Shown: positions 16,941 through 26,500, numbered from the stretch's first letter. The stretch: 64,000 nt of DNA from Vibrio syngnathi (GCF_002119525.1 NZ_CP017916.1:1364001-1428000); one strand, 5' to 3'. Notes: generated by a model not told the origin, from the letters alone. Numbers and translations are program-made.

Positions 16941-16975
16941 ATGAGATGAGATGAGATGAGATGAGATGAGATGAG
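16941..16975. repeat. Pentanucleotide tandem repeat (ATGAG) x7
   Basis: Seven exact units of ATGAG, starting 11 bp after the DUF1826 stop codon and ending about 32 bp before the stop of the convergent VOC gene. Confidence 0.95.
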
Positions 16976-17007
16976 CAAGCGACTAAGTGCAGCTTGCTCT
17001 TATTCGT

Positions 17008-17367
17008 TTAAGCGAAGACGCGGATACGGTGTCCGTCTGGATCCACAGCAAGAAAGTTGATGCCGTAAACCGACTCTTCTGGATCTTGTTCAAACTGAAT
17101 GCCTTTTTCTTTCCATGCTTGATAAAGATTTTCCAGTGTTTCTTTATCTGCGATAGGCATAGAAAGCTCAGTACCGCCGCCCTTGATGTTACTTGCTGGT
17201 GTTAGAACGTCAGCCTGCTTGAGGGTGATTTTAACGTTGTCTGCAAAATCTAGGGCAGCAAAGGTGGGTGATAAAAGCTTTGGCTCGCAATCAAATGCTT
17301 TGGCATAAAAGTCCATGCTGCGATGAATGTCTGCGACATAAAGAACAAATGAATCAATGGTAAACAT
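17008..17367 (-). CDS. VOC (glyoxalase-like) family protein
   Basis: AGGAGTTATT precedes the ATG at 17367, giving 119 residues; the frame continues upstream without support. It has the vicinal-oxygen-chelate pattern: MFTIDSFVLYVADIHRSMDFYAKAFDCEP, then a beta strand-rich middle and FLAVDPDGHRIRVFA at the C terminus, as in glyoxalase/bleomycin-resistance-like proteins. These bind a metal and act on small molecules; the substrate is not readable. The first canonical metal His is replaced (FVLYV) in this copy. It follows a WYL regulator on the same strand, which may control it. Confidence 0.88.
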   Translation of the reverse strand: MFTIDSFVLYVADIHRSMDFYAKAFDCEPKLLSPTFAALDFADNVKITLKQADVLTPASNIKGGGTELSMPIADKETLENLYQAWKEKGIQFEQDPEESVYGINFLAVDPDGHRIRVFA

Positions 17368-17500
17368 AATAACTCCTAGGCTGATCAATTTGATTTGCAA
17401 TGTGGTTTCTGAGTTAACTCGTTTCGTCTCTGAGCAACTTGACTTTCATCGAGTTCGCTCGGCTTGAGAGAGATATAACGCGTGCTAGTGACAGTTTTTG

Positions 17501-18202
17501 TCAGTAGTGAATCACTTTATCTGCAATACCTTCTATGTTCTGCCAATCTTTGATCAAGTCATGACGCGGGCGCTGATATTTTTCTTTGAGCATTTTCCAT
17601 TCAGCTATTCTATCTAGCCTAAAATTCCGATACGCATTTCGCGTTTCACACCAAGCGACCAAGACATAGTGTTGTTCGAATAAGCCAATCAACATTGGCC
17701 AAACGATTCTTGAACTCACATTAGCTTTTGCGTCTGTGTAATGGAGCTCAGCTTTGTTCTGCTGCTTAATTGCCAACTTGATGTCTGACAGTTCAATAGT
17801 TAACTCTGCAACCTCAATGATTGAAGCAACACGGACAATGTCTTCACTGCGTTTGGCCTGGTGGTCAGCAGGCAACACCGCAGAAATCTTAGCAATGGCA
17901 TTTCTAGCCGATTCACTGAATTCACCATTGGCTTGCTTGGCGACCCATTCAGCGCCAAGCCGTAACGCTTCCAATTCTTCCGTTGAAAACATCATTGGTG
18001 GGAGAGTGAAGGTAGGTTTCAATTGATAACCCACTCCAGCTTCACCATCAATTTCAGCACCTTGTGTTTGCAGCGTCACGACATCGCGATAAATGGTGCG
18101 AGTACTCACGTTTAGCTCGCTAGCCAAGTAGTCAGCGGAAACTGGGTATTTATGACAGCGCAATAATTGGAGCAGATCGAAGAGACGTTGACTTCGGGAC
18201 AT
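17501..18202 (-). CDS. YafY-type HTH-WYL transcriptional regulator
   Basis: 233 residues: N-terminal DeoR-like helix-turn-helix (MSRSQRLFDLLQLLRCHKYPVSADYLASELNVSTRTIYRDV, about 1-41), then a WYL sensor domain (about 125-215, with KQQNKAELHYTDAK and VWPMLIGLFEQHYVLVAWCETRNAYRNFRLDRI). WYL regulators bind small ligands or nucleic acids and often control an adjacent gene; here a VOC-family gene lies 133 bp downstream on the same strand. The YafY/PgrR-like group is the nearest match. No operator identified. Confidence 0.9.
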   Translation of the reverse strand: MSRSQRLFDLLQLLRCHKYPVSADYLASELNVSTRTIYRDVVTLQTQGAEIDGEAGVGYQLKPTFTLPPMMFSTEELEALRLGAEWVAKQANGEFSESARNAIAKISAVLPADHQAKRSEDIVRVASIIEVAELTIELSDIKLAIKQQNKAELHYTDAKANVSSRIVWPMLIGLFEQHYVLVAWCETRNAYRNFRLDRIAEWKMLKEKYQRPRHDLIKDWQNIEGIADKVIHY

Positions 18203-18509
18203 AGGAAAACTCTGAGTACTTAACAGTTTGTAAGATTAATGGATTGAGAATACTAACGCCATCTACATTAAGATAAATGAAGCAAAAGGCTCGGCATTTT
18301 ATTTTCTTATTAACGTTATTCAACCTTAGCGTATGTCGTTCGTCGGCTAGAGTTGATCTGGATCTAATTTTTGGCCCGCATTTATCGATAATACAAGAGG
18401 TTAGCACGTTTAATTATTTATTTTAACATGTAAAATAAATGGTGCTTGCAAACTGTGTTGGTGACAAATTTGTCGCCGCGGTTTTTTACTTCCAAATTAT
18501 AGGTTTTCT
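18203..18509. other. Divergent intergenic region, WYL regulator / chemoreceptor
   Basis: About 300 bp, AT-rich, with a GTGACAAATTTGTCGCC palindrome (GCGACAAATTTGTC on the other strand) at about 18459-18475, 35-50 bp before the MCP ATG. It could be an operator. No gene seen. Confidence 0.4.
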
Positions 18510-20396
18510 ATGTTAAAGAAACTCTCGCTCAAAAATAAGCTGGCGATCTCTGCCAGTATGGCCATTATCCTGGGGGGGATTTTGGTCGAGGTATTGTCTT
18601 TTCGTGCTTCACTGCAACGTTTAGATATTGAAGTTGAACAGCGCTTAGAGGGGGCATCCGCTTCTTACAATCAATATGTATCGGATTGGATCTTATCCAA
18701 AGAGCGTGCGCTCACTTCACTTTCGAAAGAGTCCAAACAAGAAAGCTTGGTAACTCACCTAAAACAGGTCCGTGATTCTGCCTCTTTTGATAATGTCTTC
18801 CTGGCATTCCCTGACGGTTCACAAAAGAATGCGAATGGTGTTGTGTTGCCACCAGGCAATGATGATCCACGCGTATGGGGTTGGTACACCAATGCGGTTG
18901 CGAATCCAAGTAAAGTGTTCATGGACAACCCAACGGTTGCAGCGGCAACGGGCGCTAACGTTGTGTCGCTGGGTACCGCAATGCAATTACATGGTCAGCA
19001 GGTCGTGTTGGGTGCAGACGTAGAAATTACCGACATCCTTAATAGCCTTGAAAAGGTAATCCTTCCGGGCGAAGGTTACATGTTCATCGCGACCAATAAA
19101 GGCACGGTTTACACGCACGCAGATACTAAGCTACTGAACAAGAATATCAGCTCGCTTGGGTTGAATTTCTCCGATGTACAAAAGGCGTTGGTGAGCGGTA
19201 AAGATACTTCTATCGATTTGAACGGCAGTGACTATGTTTTGTATGCACGAGCGATTGATGGTACCAACCTGATTACCATCAGTGTTGTTAATCATGACTC
19301 TTTGGTTGCACCGTTATTTGATGCAGTACTCGGCCAAGTTTTAGTGACATTACTGGTCGTGATTGTATGTACCATTTTGTTTAACCTTTTGTGTACTATT
19401 CTATTCCGACCGTTGAACCACGTATCTCAAGCATTAGCGCAGATCGCTAATGGTAGTGGTGATTTAACTCAGCGTATTCATGTTGAGAACCAAGATGAAG
19501 TAGGAGAACTAGCACAGAACTTCAACACTTTTGTAGGCAGTTTACAGCAGTTGATTGGGCATATTCGTGGGCAATCAGAGCAACTAAACAACCAGTCTGA
19601 GAAAAGTACTCAGCGAGCGAATCGTTCGGTGGACGAGCTTAATCATCAACAGCAAGAGATCACCATGGTGGCGACGGCTGTAACGGAAATGGCGAGCGCA
19701 ACGCAAGAGATTGCATCGCATGCCGAGCAAACAGCAAAAGCGGCGCAAGATTCAGCGACAAGCACTAACAGCGGTCACGCTCTGGTTGTGGATACCAAAG
19801 GTTCGATCAATAACCTTGCCAATGAAGTGAATGAAGCGGGTAATGTGATCAGCGAGCTAAACAAGCATGCTCAAGAGATCTCGACGGTACTTGCTACGAT
19901 TCAAGGTATTGCAGAACAAACTAACTTGCTTGCTTTGAATGCTGCGATTGAAGCGGCGCGTGCTGGTGAGCAAGGTCGTGGTTTTGCTGTGGTTGCAGAT
20001 GAAGTACGTGTGCTTTCTCAACGCACTCACTCTTCTACAGAAGAGATAAAGTCAACGATTGATGTTTTACAGCGCACAACGGCTCAAGCGGTTGATCTTA
20101 TGGAGAGCAGTTCTAAACTGGCAATACATTCCGTAGAAGATGCTGACCGAGCTTCGCATGCGCTAGAAGAGATCAACACAGCGGTGGCTTTGATTAGTGA
20201 TATGGCGACTCAAATCGCCACGGCTGCTGAAGAGCAAACGCATGTGACGGGTGAAATTACCCAAAACATTACGACCATTAAAGATGTTACTGACCACTTG
20301 GTTGTGGGCGCACAGGACAGCTTAACTGAGTCGAACGAACTTAAAAGCCAAGCCGCTGGTTTAAGTGACAAAGTGGCGACTTTTAAGCTTGCTTAA
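18510..20396 (+). CDS. Methyl-accepting chemotaxis protein (dCache sensor)
   Basis: 628 residues. TM1 about 12-31; periplasmic sensor about 32-270 with dCache features (DPRVWGWYTNAVANPSKVFM, NVVSLGTAMQ, GADVEITDIL); TM2 about 272-298; HAMP about 300-350 (NHVSQALAQIANGSGDLTQRI); then the cytoplasmic signalling helix hairpin with the invariant tip IAEQTNLLALNAAIEAARAG...GFAVVADEVR (about 465-500). It senses a small molecule outside and controls CheA; the ligand class is probably amino acids or carboxylates for dCache. There is no C-terminal NWETF-like CheR-binding pentapeptide. Single gene with two hairpins downstream. Confidence 0.95.
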   Translation: MLKKLSLKNKLAISASMAIILGGILVEVLSFRASLQRLDIEVEQRLEGASASYNQYVSDWILSKERALTSLSKESKQESLVTHLKQVRDSASFDNVFLAFPDGSQKNANGVVLPPGNDDPRVWGWYTNAVANPSKVFMDNPTVAAATGANVVSLGTAMQLHGQQVVLGADVEITDILNSLEKVILPGEGYMFIATNKGTVYTHADTKLLNKNISSLGLNFSDVQKALVSGKDTSIDLNGSDYVLYARAIDGTNLITISVVNHDSLVAPLFDAVLGQVLVTLLVVIVCTILFNLLCTILFRPLNHVSQALAQIANGSGDLTQRIHVENQDEVGELAQNFNTFVGSLQQLIGHIRGQSEQLNNQSEKSTQRANRSVDELNHQQQEITMVATAVTEMASATQEIASHAEQTAKAAQDSATSTNSGHALVVDTKGSINNLANEVNEAGNVISELNKHAQEISTVLATIQGIAEQTNLLALNAAIEAARAGEQGRGFAVVADEVRVLSQRTHSSTEEIKSTIDVLQRTTAQAVDLMESSSKLAIHSVEDADRASHALEEINTAVALISDMATQIATAAEEQTHVTGEITQNITTIKDVTDHLVVGAQDSLTESNELKSQAAGLSDKVATFKLA

Positions 20397-20401
20397 CTGT
20401 T

Positions 20402-20477
20402 TCACTCACTGATGCCTGATCAGTGAGTGATTGTTAAGCAATAAGTCAAAGCGACGTAGATTACGTCGCTTTTTTTG
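20402..20477 (+). terminator. Double hairpin after chemoreceptor
   Basis: First stem TCACTCACTGAT/ATCAGTGAGTGA (20402-20430), without a T-run. Second stem AAAGCGACGTA/TACGTCGCTTT with seven T (20448-20477), a standard intrinsic terminator. Confidence 0.88.
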
Positions 20478-20502
20478 TGTCTGTGAACCATACAATTCTT
20501 TA

Positions 20503-20904
20503 TTAATCAGTTTCTGAAAACTCTCTAAGCGCGCTCATTGCTTCGTCTGCTTTCTCTTTTTGAACGAAGATATGGTCATGGTAACAACCAGCAATCACGT
20601 TGGCGCTAATGCCGTATGAGCCTAGCTTGGTGGCAAAGGCCGCTGTTAATCCAACTGCTTCAAGACTGGAGTGTACCGACAAAGTGATCAGGCTAAATAC
20701 ACTATCGAAATCGAGTTGCTCTTGGCGTGCGGCATCCTCAGTGAGCACCAAGGTTAAGCCTTCTTTTTCACGAAAGGTCGCGATTGGTTCGAGTTGAACA
20801 TAATCTGCCAATCCCCCGTCTACAGTACAAAAAACGTAATCACCTTCAATGAGCTCTGGTGACATGGACTTTAGCAGAATGTTTAAATCGGTAATGGCGG
20901 TCAT
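20503..20904 (-). CDS. ACT-domain protein
   Basis: 133-residue soluble protein made of two ACT-like halves, with the second clearly ACT (FSLITLSVHSSLEAVGLTAAFATKLGSYGISANVIAGCYHDHIFV, about 72-115). It resembles the COG3602 group of small ACT proteins that may bind amino acids; the first half (SPELIEGDYVFCTVDG) matches that group too. No catalytic domain is attached, so a sensing role is inferred. It is a single gene, convergent with the chemoreceptor. Confidence 0.85.
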   Translation of the reverse strand: MTAITDLNILLKSMSPELIEGDYVFCTVDGGLADYVQLEPIATFREKEGLTLVLTEDAARQEQLDFDSVFSLITLSVHSSLEAVGLTAAFATKLGSYGISANVIAGCYHDHIFVQKEKADEAMSALREFSETD

Positions 20905-21032
20905 CGTCTTTTTCCCTGCGTAATCGCGTTTGTTTATGGTGTTGGATCATGCAGCCAAGATAGAATTTAGCTCTGCATAAGTAAAATTAATAATACTTAT
21001 TCCACATCAGCATCGTTAATGAGAGAGCTTGT

Positions 21033-21926
21033 CTACCAGCTTGTTGATTGCCCCATCTCGCTAGATAAATGATCGATAAAGGCTCTTAACAGCGGAGTGA
21101 CTTGCTTTCGGGTTCCGTAAACAGCGTGTACTCCGAGTGTTTTAGGTTGCCACTCAGGAAGTAATGACACTAAAAGACCATCTCGTATCAAGCCTTCGAC
21201 GGAAGGGAAGGGCAATATGCTGATCCCATTGCCTTTAAGTGTGGCAGACAACAATACCTCAGAGGTGTTGGCACTGATATTCCCTTTAATCGGCACTGAT
21301 TCCAATCCGTTCGGGCCATTAAACGTCCACGCGGTTTTACCAAAGTAACTGAATGACAGACAGTTGTGGTGCGCTAAATCTTGTGCGTTTGATGGCGCGC
21401 CTTTCTCTTTTAGATATTGAGGAGATGCGCAAATCACCGAGCGACATTCACCTAGCTGCTTAGCGACAATATTGGGCGTCAGTTCGTTGGTAATGCGAAT
21501 TGCTAAATCGATACGTGACTCAACAAGATTGACCGTTTGATCGGTAGAAACGATATCAATCGAGATATCTGGCCATTTAGCGATGAAGCTGCTGATCACC
21601 TCCATCAAGAAACTGTCGACAATGGAATAACTCGCGGTAATACGCAGTTGGCCCTTCAAGTGTTCTCGGCTTTGGTTTCTGATACCTGCTAACGATGCTT
21701 CAAGGGCAAGCAGCTCTCTCGCGACTTCAAGCGTCTCTTTCCCCGCACTGGTTAAGCTCAAGCTTCGAGTGGTTCTATGAAGCAGGCGTGTGTCCATCCA
21801 GTTTTCGAGTTCACCCAAATAGCGCGTGACTTTGGTTCGAGAGAGATCAAGGTGTTCGGCTGCGGCACTCAAACTGCCACGCTCCACTATGGTGACAAAG
21901 ACATTCATTGCCTCGAGTTTATCCAT
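21033..21926 (-). CDS. LysR-family transcriptional regulator
   Basis: 297 residues: N-terminal winged helix (MDKLEAMNVFVTIVERGSLSAAAEHLDLSRTKVTRYLGELE) and LysR substrate-binding domain (about 90-290). The HTH resembles the CrgA/DsdC-like LTTR subgroup that begins MDKLEAM. It is divergent from the signal-peptide-bearing MBL-like gene at 22104 and probably controls it and itself; LTTRs typically act from the shared 177-bp region. The inducer is unknown. Confidence 0.92.
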   Translation of the reverse strand: MDKLEAMNVFVTIVERGSLSAAAEHLDLSRTKVTRYLGELENWMDTRLLHRTTRSLSLTSAGKETLEVARELLALEASLAGIRNQSREHLKGQLRITASYSIVDSFLMEVISSFIAKWPDISIDIVSTDQTVNLVESRIDLAIRITNELTPNIVAKQLGECRSVICASPQYLKEKGAPSNAQDLAHHNCLSFSYFGKTAWTFNGPNGLESVPIKGNISANTSEVLLSATLKGNGISILPFPSVEGLIRDGLLVSLLPEWQPKTLGVHAVYGTRKQVTPLLRAFIDHLSSEMGQSTSW

Positions 21927-22103
21927 TGTTCTTATTACCCAAATGATTTTTGAATCTAATAGCTACTGGAAAATTATTATATGTCCGAAAATCGCAACAG
22001 TGAAAGTTGATTTGATGTCTATTTCATCTAAATCCAATCAAATAAGATGTTTGCACACTCAATGAGTTGGCAGGCGTTCAGCTCTTAATAACGGAATCAA
22101 GCT

Positions 22104-23006
22104 ATGAAAAAGTTATCTAAAATCCTTGTATCAAGAACCGCGCTTTTAGGATCAATGAATTTAGGAGCCATGCTAGCTGCATCGAGTGTAGTCTCTGCTA
22201 CTGAGCTAAACATCACTCATTACAATCCGGGTGAAAACGCGATATTCCCCGCAAGCTCTGTGTTGGTCGCGGGTGAGAAGGAAGTGATTTTGTTTGATGC
22301 GCAATTTAGCGTCGCAGATGGGCAAAAGTTGGTGGATCAAATCAAAGCGACTGGCAAAGAGTTGTCGATGGTTTACATCAGCAGCGGCGACCCAGATTTC
22401 TACTTTGGCTTAGAACCGATTGTGGCTGCGTTTCCAAACGTCGAGATCGTAGCTAGTGAAGCGGTTGTTGCACATATCAAACGCACTAAAGATGCAAAGC
22501 TCGAATACTGGGGCCCAATCTTAGAAGACAACGCACCGTCTAAAATCATTGTTCCAACCGTGCTTAACGACACTACGTTGAGCATAGAAGGTGAAGCTAT
22601 CGAAGTGAGAGAAATTAATACACACCAAGCTTACCTGTGGGTTCCATCTGAAAAGACCGTGTTTGGTGGTGTGTCGGTGTATAGCGGTGTGCATGTATGG
22701 ATGGCAGATACTGCATCGAAAGAGATTCGTAGCCAGTGGTCACAATCATTAGAGCGTATGAAAGAACTTGAGCCTGAAGTTGTCATTCCGGGTCACTACT
22801 TAGGTGAAATGCCAACGGGTACTAATGGCGTTCAATTTACATTGGATTACGTGGCTGATATTGAAAAGGCGTTAGCAAGCACAAGCAATCCAACGTCTGT
22901 AGATATCAGTGATTACATGAAGACTGCTTACCCGCAATTTAAGGCAACGGAAGGCGACCTAGAGCTGGGTGCCAAAGTGTTAAGCGGTGAGATGGAGTGG
23001 CACTAA
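22104..23006 (+). CDS. Secreted MBL-fold protein with eroded metal motif
   Basis: 300 residues. A Sec signal peptide (MKKLSKILVSRTALLGSMNL... cleavage about VVSA-T at 33) directs it out of the cytoplasm. The rest has the metallo-beta-lactamase layout: SSVLVAGEKEVILFDAQFS, then YISSGDPDFYFG (about 91-102) where active enzymes have H-x-H-x-D-H, then HQAYLWV, GGVSVYSGVHVWMADT and VVIPGHYLGEM. At the key site H, H and the last H are Ser/Asp/Phe; only the Asp survives. It may be inactive as a hydrolase or use another metal arrangement. Divergent LysR gene likely regulates it. Confidence 0.85.
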   Translation: MKKLSKILVSRTALLGSMNLGAMLAASSVVSATELNITHYNPGENAIFPASSVLVAGEKEVILFDAQFSVADGQKLVDQIKATGKELSMVYISSGDPDFYFGLEPIVAAFPNVEIVASEAVVAHIKRTKDAKLEYWGPILEDNAPSKIIVPTVLNDTTLSIEGEAIEVREINTHQAYLWVPSEKTVFGGVSVYSGVHVWMADTASKEIRSQWSQSLERMKELEPEVVIPGHYLGEMPTGTNGVQFTLDYVADIEKALASTSNPTSVDISDYMKTAYPQFKATEGDLELGAKVLSGEMEWH

Positions 23007-23154
23007 GTTCATTATCTCGGTTGTATCTCAGAAAAGCTTGAAGATTGTGTGCTAGATTTAAGTTGATACACAACTGGAGATATCGATGGTCTGGCTTTCG
23101 GTGAAGGTACTACAGATTGGACTTGTCTACGGATACAGGAAGTATCAAAAAACG

Positions 23155-23186
23155 AAAAGAGCGCCTATTTAGGGGCTCTTTTTTTG
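23155..23186 (+). terminator. Terminator between MBL-like and dioxygenase genes
   Basis: AAAAGAGCGCCT, short loop, AGGGGCTCTTTTTTT: stem with one bulge and long T-run. Confidence 0.8.
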
Positions 23187-23285
23187 ATGTATTAGAAGCA
23201 TGTGGAAAGAAAACTCACCATTGTCCGGTTTAATACTAAGTATCTAAATTGACTCTGAAATCTAACATCATCAATAAGCGAATTT

Positions 23286-24101
23286 ATGTTGAAAATAGAA
23301 CCCAATACTCCTCACATCGGTGCACGTATCCATGGTGTCGATCTCGCCACATGCAGTGCGACTGAACTCGATGAGATTTATCAGGCACTGATTACACATC
23401 AAGTGGTTTTTCTCGATGAGCAAATCCTTTCGCCCGAGCAACACTTGATGATTGCAGAGCGATTTGGAAAGCTCGAACCTGCGCATCCTTTCTTTCCTCG
23501 CGTCGAAAGCGCACCTCAAGTGAGTGTGATTGAAACAACCCGTGGCAATGCACCCATGGAAAGCTATTGGCATACCGACTTAACGTGGCGTAGCCTGCCA
23601 TCTAAAGCTTCTTTGTTGCATGCTCGGCATGTGCCCAGTGCTGGAGGGGATACGATTTGGTGTTCGATGACCGCTGTGTTTGATTCATTAGATGAAATCA
23701 TGAAGGCTAAGTTGAGAGGGTTGTCTGCGACTCATTCGCTGGTGGCTTTTGAAGGCATAGAACCGGATCAGATAGAGCTTGATTGGCACAAGTCGTTAAT
23801 CAAAACCGCACAGGAAAATCCACCAGTAATCCATCCAGTTGTTCAAAGCCATCCGGAAACGGGTAAAGAAACACTGTATATCAATGAGCAGTTTACCCGT
23901 TATATCAACGAACTTGATCGTCAAGAGAGCGATGAGCTGCTCTGTCATCTGTTTGAAATTGCTCGACGTCCAGAGTTTCAGGTGCGCTTCAAATGGAAGA
24001 AGGGATCAATAGCGATATGGGATAACAGAGTAACGCAGCATTATGCGGTGATTGATTACGGCGATACTCCAAGAAAGATGCATCGCGTTACAGTGACATA
24101 A
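23286..24101 (+). CDS. TauD/TfdA-family Fe(II)/2-oxoglutarate dioxygenase
   Basis: 271 residues, usual length. It starts MLKIEPNTPHIGARIHGVDL as TauD-family proteins do. Iron ligands: the HTD motif in SYWHTDLTW (about 96-104) and distal His near the C terminus (RKMHRVTV), with the 2-oxoglutarate-binding Arg nearby; NEQFTRYINEL and IWDNRVTQHYAVIDY are family-typical. Family members oxidise taurine, sulfonates or 2,4-D-like acids; the true substrate is unknown. In this neighbourhood no tauABC transporter is present, so taurine use is only a possibility. Confidence 0.9.
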   Translation: MLKIEPNTPHIGARIHGVDLATCSATELDEIYQALITHQVVFLDEQILSPEQHLMIAERFGKLEPAHPFFPRVESAPQVSVIETTRGNAPMESYWHTDLTWRSLPSKASLLHARHVPSAGGDTIWCSMTAVFDSLDEIMKAKLRGLSATHSLVAFEGIEPDQIELDWHKSLIKTAQENPPVIHPVVQSHPETGKETLYINEQFTRYINELDRQESDELLCHLFEIARRPEFQVRFKWKKGSIAIWDNRVTQHYAVIDYGDTPRKMHRVTVT

Positions 24102-24373
24102 TGCAAACTAAGAGGCGCACCGCTTGCTAAGGCGCGTTATTGGTGTAGGCGTGAGCGTATAAATCTGAATTACGAAGGGATATTGTCTGAATCAAAGTAT
24201 GAAACCGAGACTTTATCCATCTAAATCAATAATAAAATTAAAAGCGTTGATACATATTTGATTGAAAGCTCACTGCTCTGAGGAGATGTGTAATATACTC
24301 AGCGGAAAACATAAGAACCAACATTAAATTTTAGACTTTGTAAACGTCAAGGCTTAGTAAATAAAGTATTTGT

Positions 24374-26422
24374 ATGAACGCTATTCGTAAAGTTTATCAG
24401 TACGCAGAACCTAACCTAACTCTTGTGGGTTGGATGGGCTTTGTCGGTTTCCCTGCTTACTACATTGTATGGGAATTCTTGTTTCCGCAACCCTATGAAA
24501 ATTTGGCCCTGCGTCTATTTTGCTCGGTATTATTCCTGGGGATTGTCGTTCGTAATCGTGTTTCATTTGTTTGGCGAAAGTACCTTCCGGCTTATTATCA
24601 AGTCGCTATCACCCTCTGCTTACCGTGTTTTTTCTTTTACATGCTGCTGATGAATAACTGGTCCAACGTATGGGTTATGTCTTTCATGTCGGCCATTTTC
24701 CTCCATATTCTACTAGTTCACGTGACCCGAGTGATGTTTGCACAAACCTTTGCCGGGATAGGGATTGCTACCTTGTGTGCATGGGTGGCACAAGGCTTCT
24801 ACTTAGAGCTCACCATGAATTGGACGCATGTACCAATCTTCTTATTTATCTATTTGTTCGGTAACTTATTTTACTTCCGCAATCAGGTGGAACACGAGAA
24901 TAAGGTGTCATTGGCGAAATCTTTTGGGGCCGGTATCGCGCACGAGATGCGAAATCCTCTGAGTGGTTTACTGACCTCTATTGATGTCATGCAGTCCATA
25001 CTGCCAAATCCGAAAAGTGGTGATCACAAAGGGCAATACGCTTTAAGTAATGAAGAAGTCATACAGTTACGTGAAGTGGGCGATGAAGCGATGGAGATCA
25101 TTCATTCAGGTAACGAGACGATTGACCTGCTATTGACTTCAATTGATGAAAACCGAGTATCTCGCTCTACGTTTAAGAAAAATTCAGCTCAAGCGGTGAT
25201 CGAAGGGGCAATAGACAGCTTTAACTATAAGCGCTCGGCCGACAAATCGGCGATCTCTTTAGATGTACAAAGTAACTTTGACTTCTTGGGCAGTGATACC
25301 TTGTTGAAATACGTGATGTATAACTTGTTCAAAAACGCATTCCATCATCGCAGCCCTGAAGATTTTCACATTCATGTCACCATGTGCAGTGATGACGTGA
25401 CCAATCAAATTATGGTTACCGATAATGGAGCCGGTATTTCAAACGATGTTATTCGTCGTATTTTTCAAGACTTCTACACGACAGGCCAATCGGGTAACTA
25501 CGGTTTAGGTTTGCCATTTTGTCAGAAGGTCATGCGCTCGTTTGGTGGTGAGATTAAATGTCAGTCTGAAGTGGAACAGTGGACGCAGTTCACTATGACT
25601 TTCCCATCTTTGACTTCTCACTCTGTGAAGGAAATTAAGAGTGAGCTCACTAAGCTAAAGACAGTGTTGATGGTCAGTGACCAGAAAGTGCTCTCTAATA
25701 AAATTACTGATACGTCACGTTTTATGGGGTTTGACCTCACCGTATTAGACGTTGTATCAGCACTTAAAAATAAGGAATATCAATTTGAGTTCGATCTGAT
25801 TTTCGTTGATATGGAGAGCTTAGATTTAAGAGCCAATTACCTCGATAGAGTTGAATCTTTGCTATCGTTCACTCAAGCGCGAATCATCTATTTGTATGAG
25901 CATCACCCCGTGAAGCGTGTTCGCAACGTTGCTTTTGAACCGATTTGGGTGGAAACACAAGTTTGGCTACTTAATACCAAGGCGACCATCGAGCGCTTAC
26001 TTTTCGATTCCAATTACGTGTTGCCATCGGTGGCTGTAAAACCACTTGAGGCGACTAATAAACGCACGATAATGGTGGTAGACGACAACGAATCTTTGCG
26101 CCGTTTTACCGCAATGTTATTAGAAAAGCAGGGCTTTGATGTTGTGCAGAAAGAAGATGGCCAACAAGCGTTAGATGCTTTGGATACCGAGGATGTTGAT
26201 TTGATTCTGATGGATATCGAGATGCCGATTATGGATGGTATTGAAGCTTCTCGTCGAATCCGCAGTGCTGCCAAAGAATACTCTTCAGTGCCGATTATTG
26301 CTCACACGGGCGACAGTTCCCCAGTGACATTGGAAAAAATGGAATCGTCAGGCATGTCAGACTTTATTGTGAAACCGGCAGATAAAACCCGATTGTTCGA
26401 CAAAATTGCACACTGGATTTGA
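24374..26422 (+). CDS. cqsS: CqsS, CAI-1 quorum-sensing hybrid histidine kinase
   Basis: 682 residues. Six hydrophobic helices (about 15-170) form the membrane CAI-1 receptor; the N terminus (QYAEPNLTLVGWMGFVGFP) is typical of CqsS. Then a histidine kinase core: phospho-acceptor in GAGIAHEMRNPLSG (His about 190), ATP-binding domain with YNLFKNAFHH, VTDNGAGIS, YGLGLPFC; and a C-terminal receiver domain (about 565-680) with the phospho-acceptor Asp about 614 in DLILMDIEMPIMDG. Family knowledge: CqsS phosphorylates the LuxU/LuxO relay at low cell density and switches to phosphatase on CAI-1. It is convergent with cqsA. Confidence 0.96.
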   Translation: MNAIRKVYQYAEPNLTLVGWMGFVGFPAYYIVWEFLFPQPYENLALRLFCSVLFLGIVVRNRVSFVWRKYLPAYYQVAITLCLPCFFFYMLLMNNWSNVWVMSFMSAIFLHILLVHVTRVMFAQTFAGIGIATLCAWVAQGFYLELTMNWTHVPIFLFIYLFGNLFYFRNQVEHENKVSLAKSFGAGIAHEMRNPLSGLLTSIDVMQSILPNPKSGDHKGQYALSNEEVIQLREVGDEAMEIIHSGNETIDLLLTSIDENRVSRSTFKKNSAQAVIEGAIDSFNYKRSADKSAISLDVQSNFDFLGSDTLLKYVMYNLFKNAFHHRSPEDFHIHVTMCSDDVTNQIMVTDNGAGISNDVIRRIFQDFYTTGQSGNYGLGLPFCQKVMRSFGGEIKCQSEVEQWTQFTMTFPSLTSHSVKEIKSELTKLKTVLMVSDQKVLSNKITDTSRFMGFDLTVLDVVSALKNKEYQFEFDLIFVDMESLDLRANYLDRVESLLSFTQARIIYLYEHHPVKRVRNVAFEPIWVETQVWLLNTKATIERLLFDSNYVLPSVAVKPLEATNKRTIMVVDDNESLRRFTAMLLEKQGFDVVQKEDGQQALDALDTEDVDLILMDIEMPIMDGIEASRRIRSAAKEYSSVPIIAHTGDSSPVTLEKMESSGMSDFIVKPADKTRLFDKIAHWI

Positions 26423-26465
26423 TTGGTTTCAGCGCTTTGTTATCCAGTTATCCTAAATATATACA

Positions 26466-26500
26466 AGAAAGAGCTCAGCAATTCGCTGGGCTCTTTTTGT
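26466..26500. terminator. Bidirectional terminator cqsS/cqsA
   Basis: AAAGAGCTCAGC, loop AATTC, GCTGGGCTCTTTTT between convergent genes, with a G-T pair. Confidence 0.85.

Noticed and set aside
18150..18407. Minus-strand frame upstream of the WYL regulator
   Set aside because: Overlaps the regulator in another frame and no family likeness; looks like a shadow.
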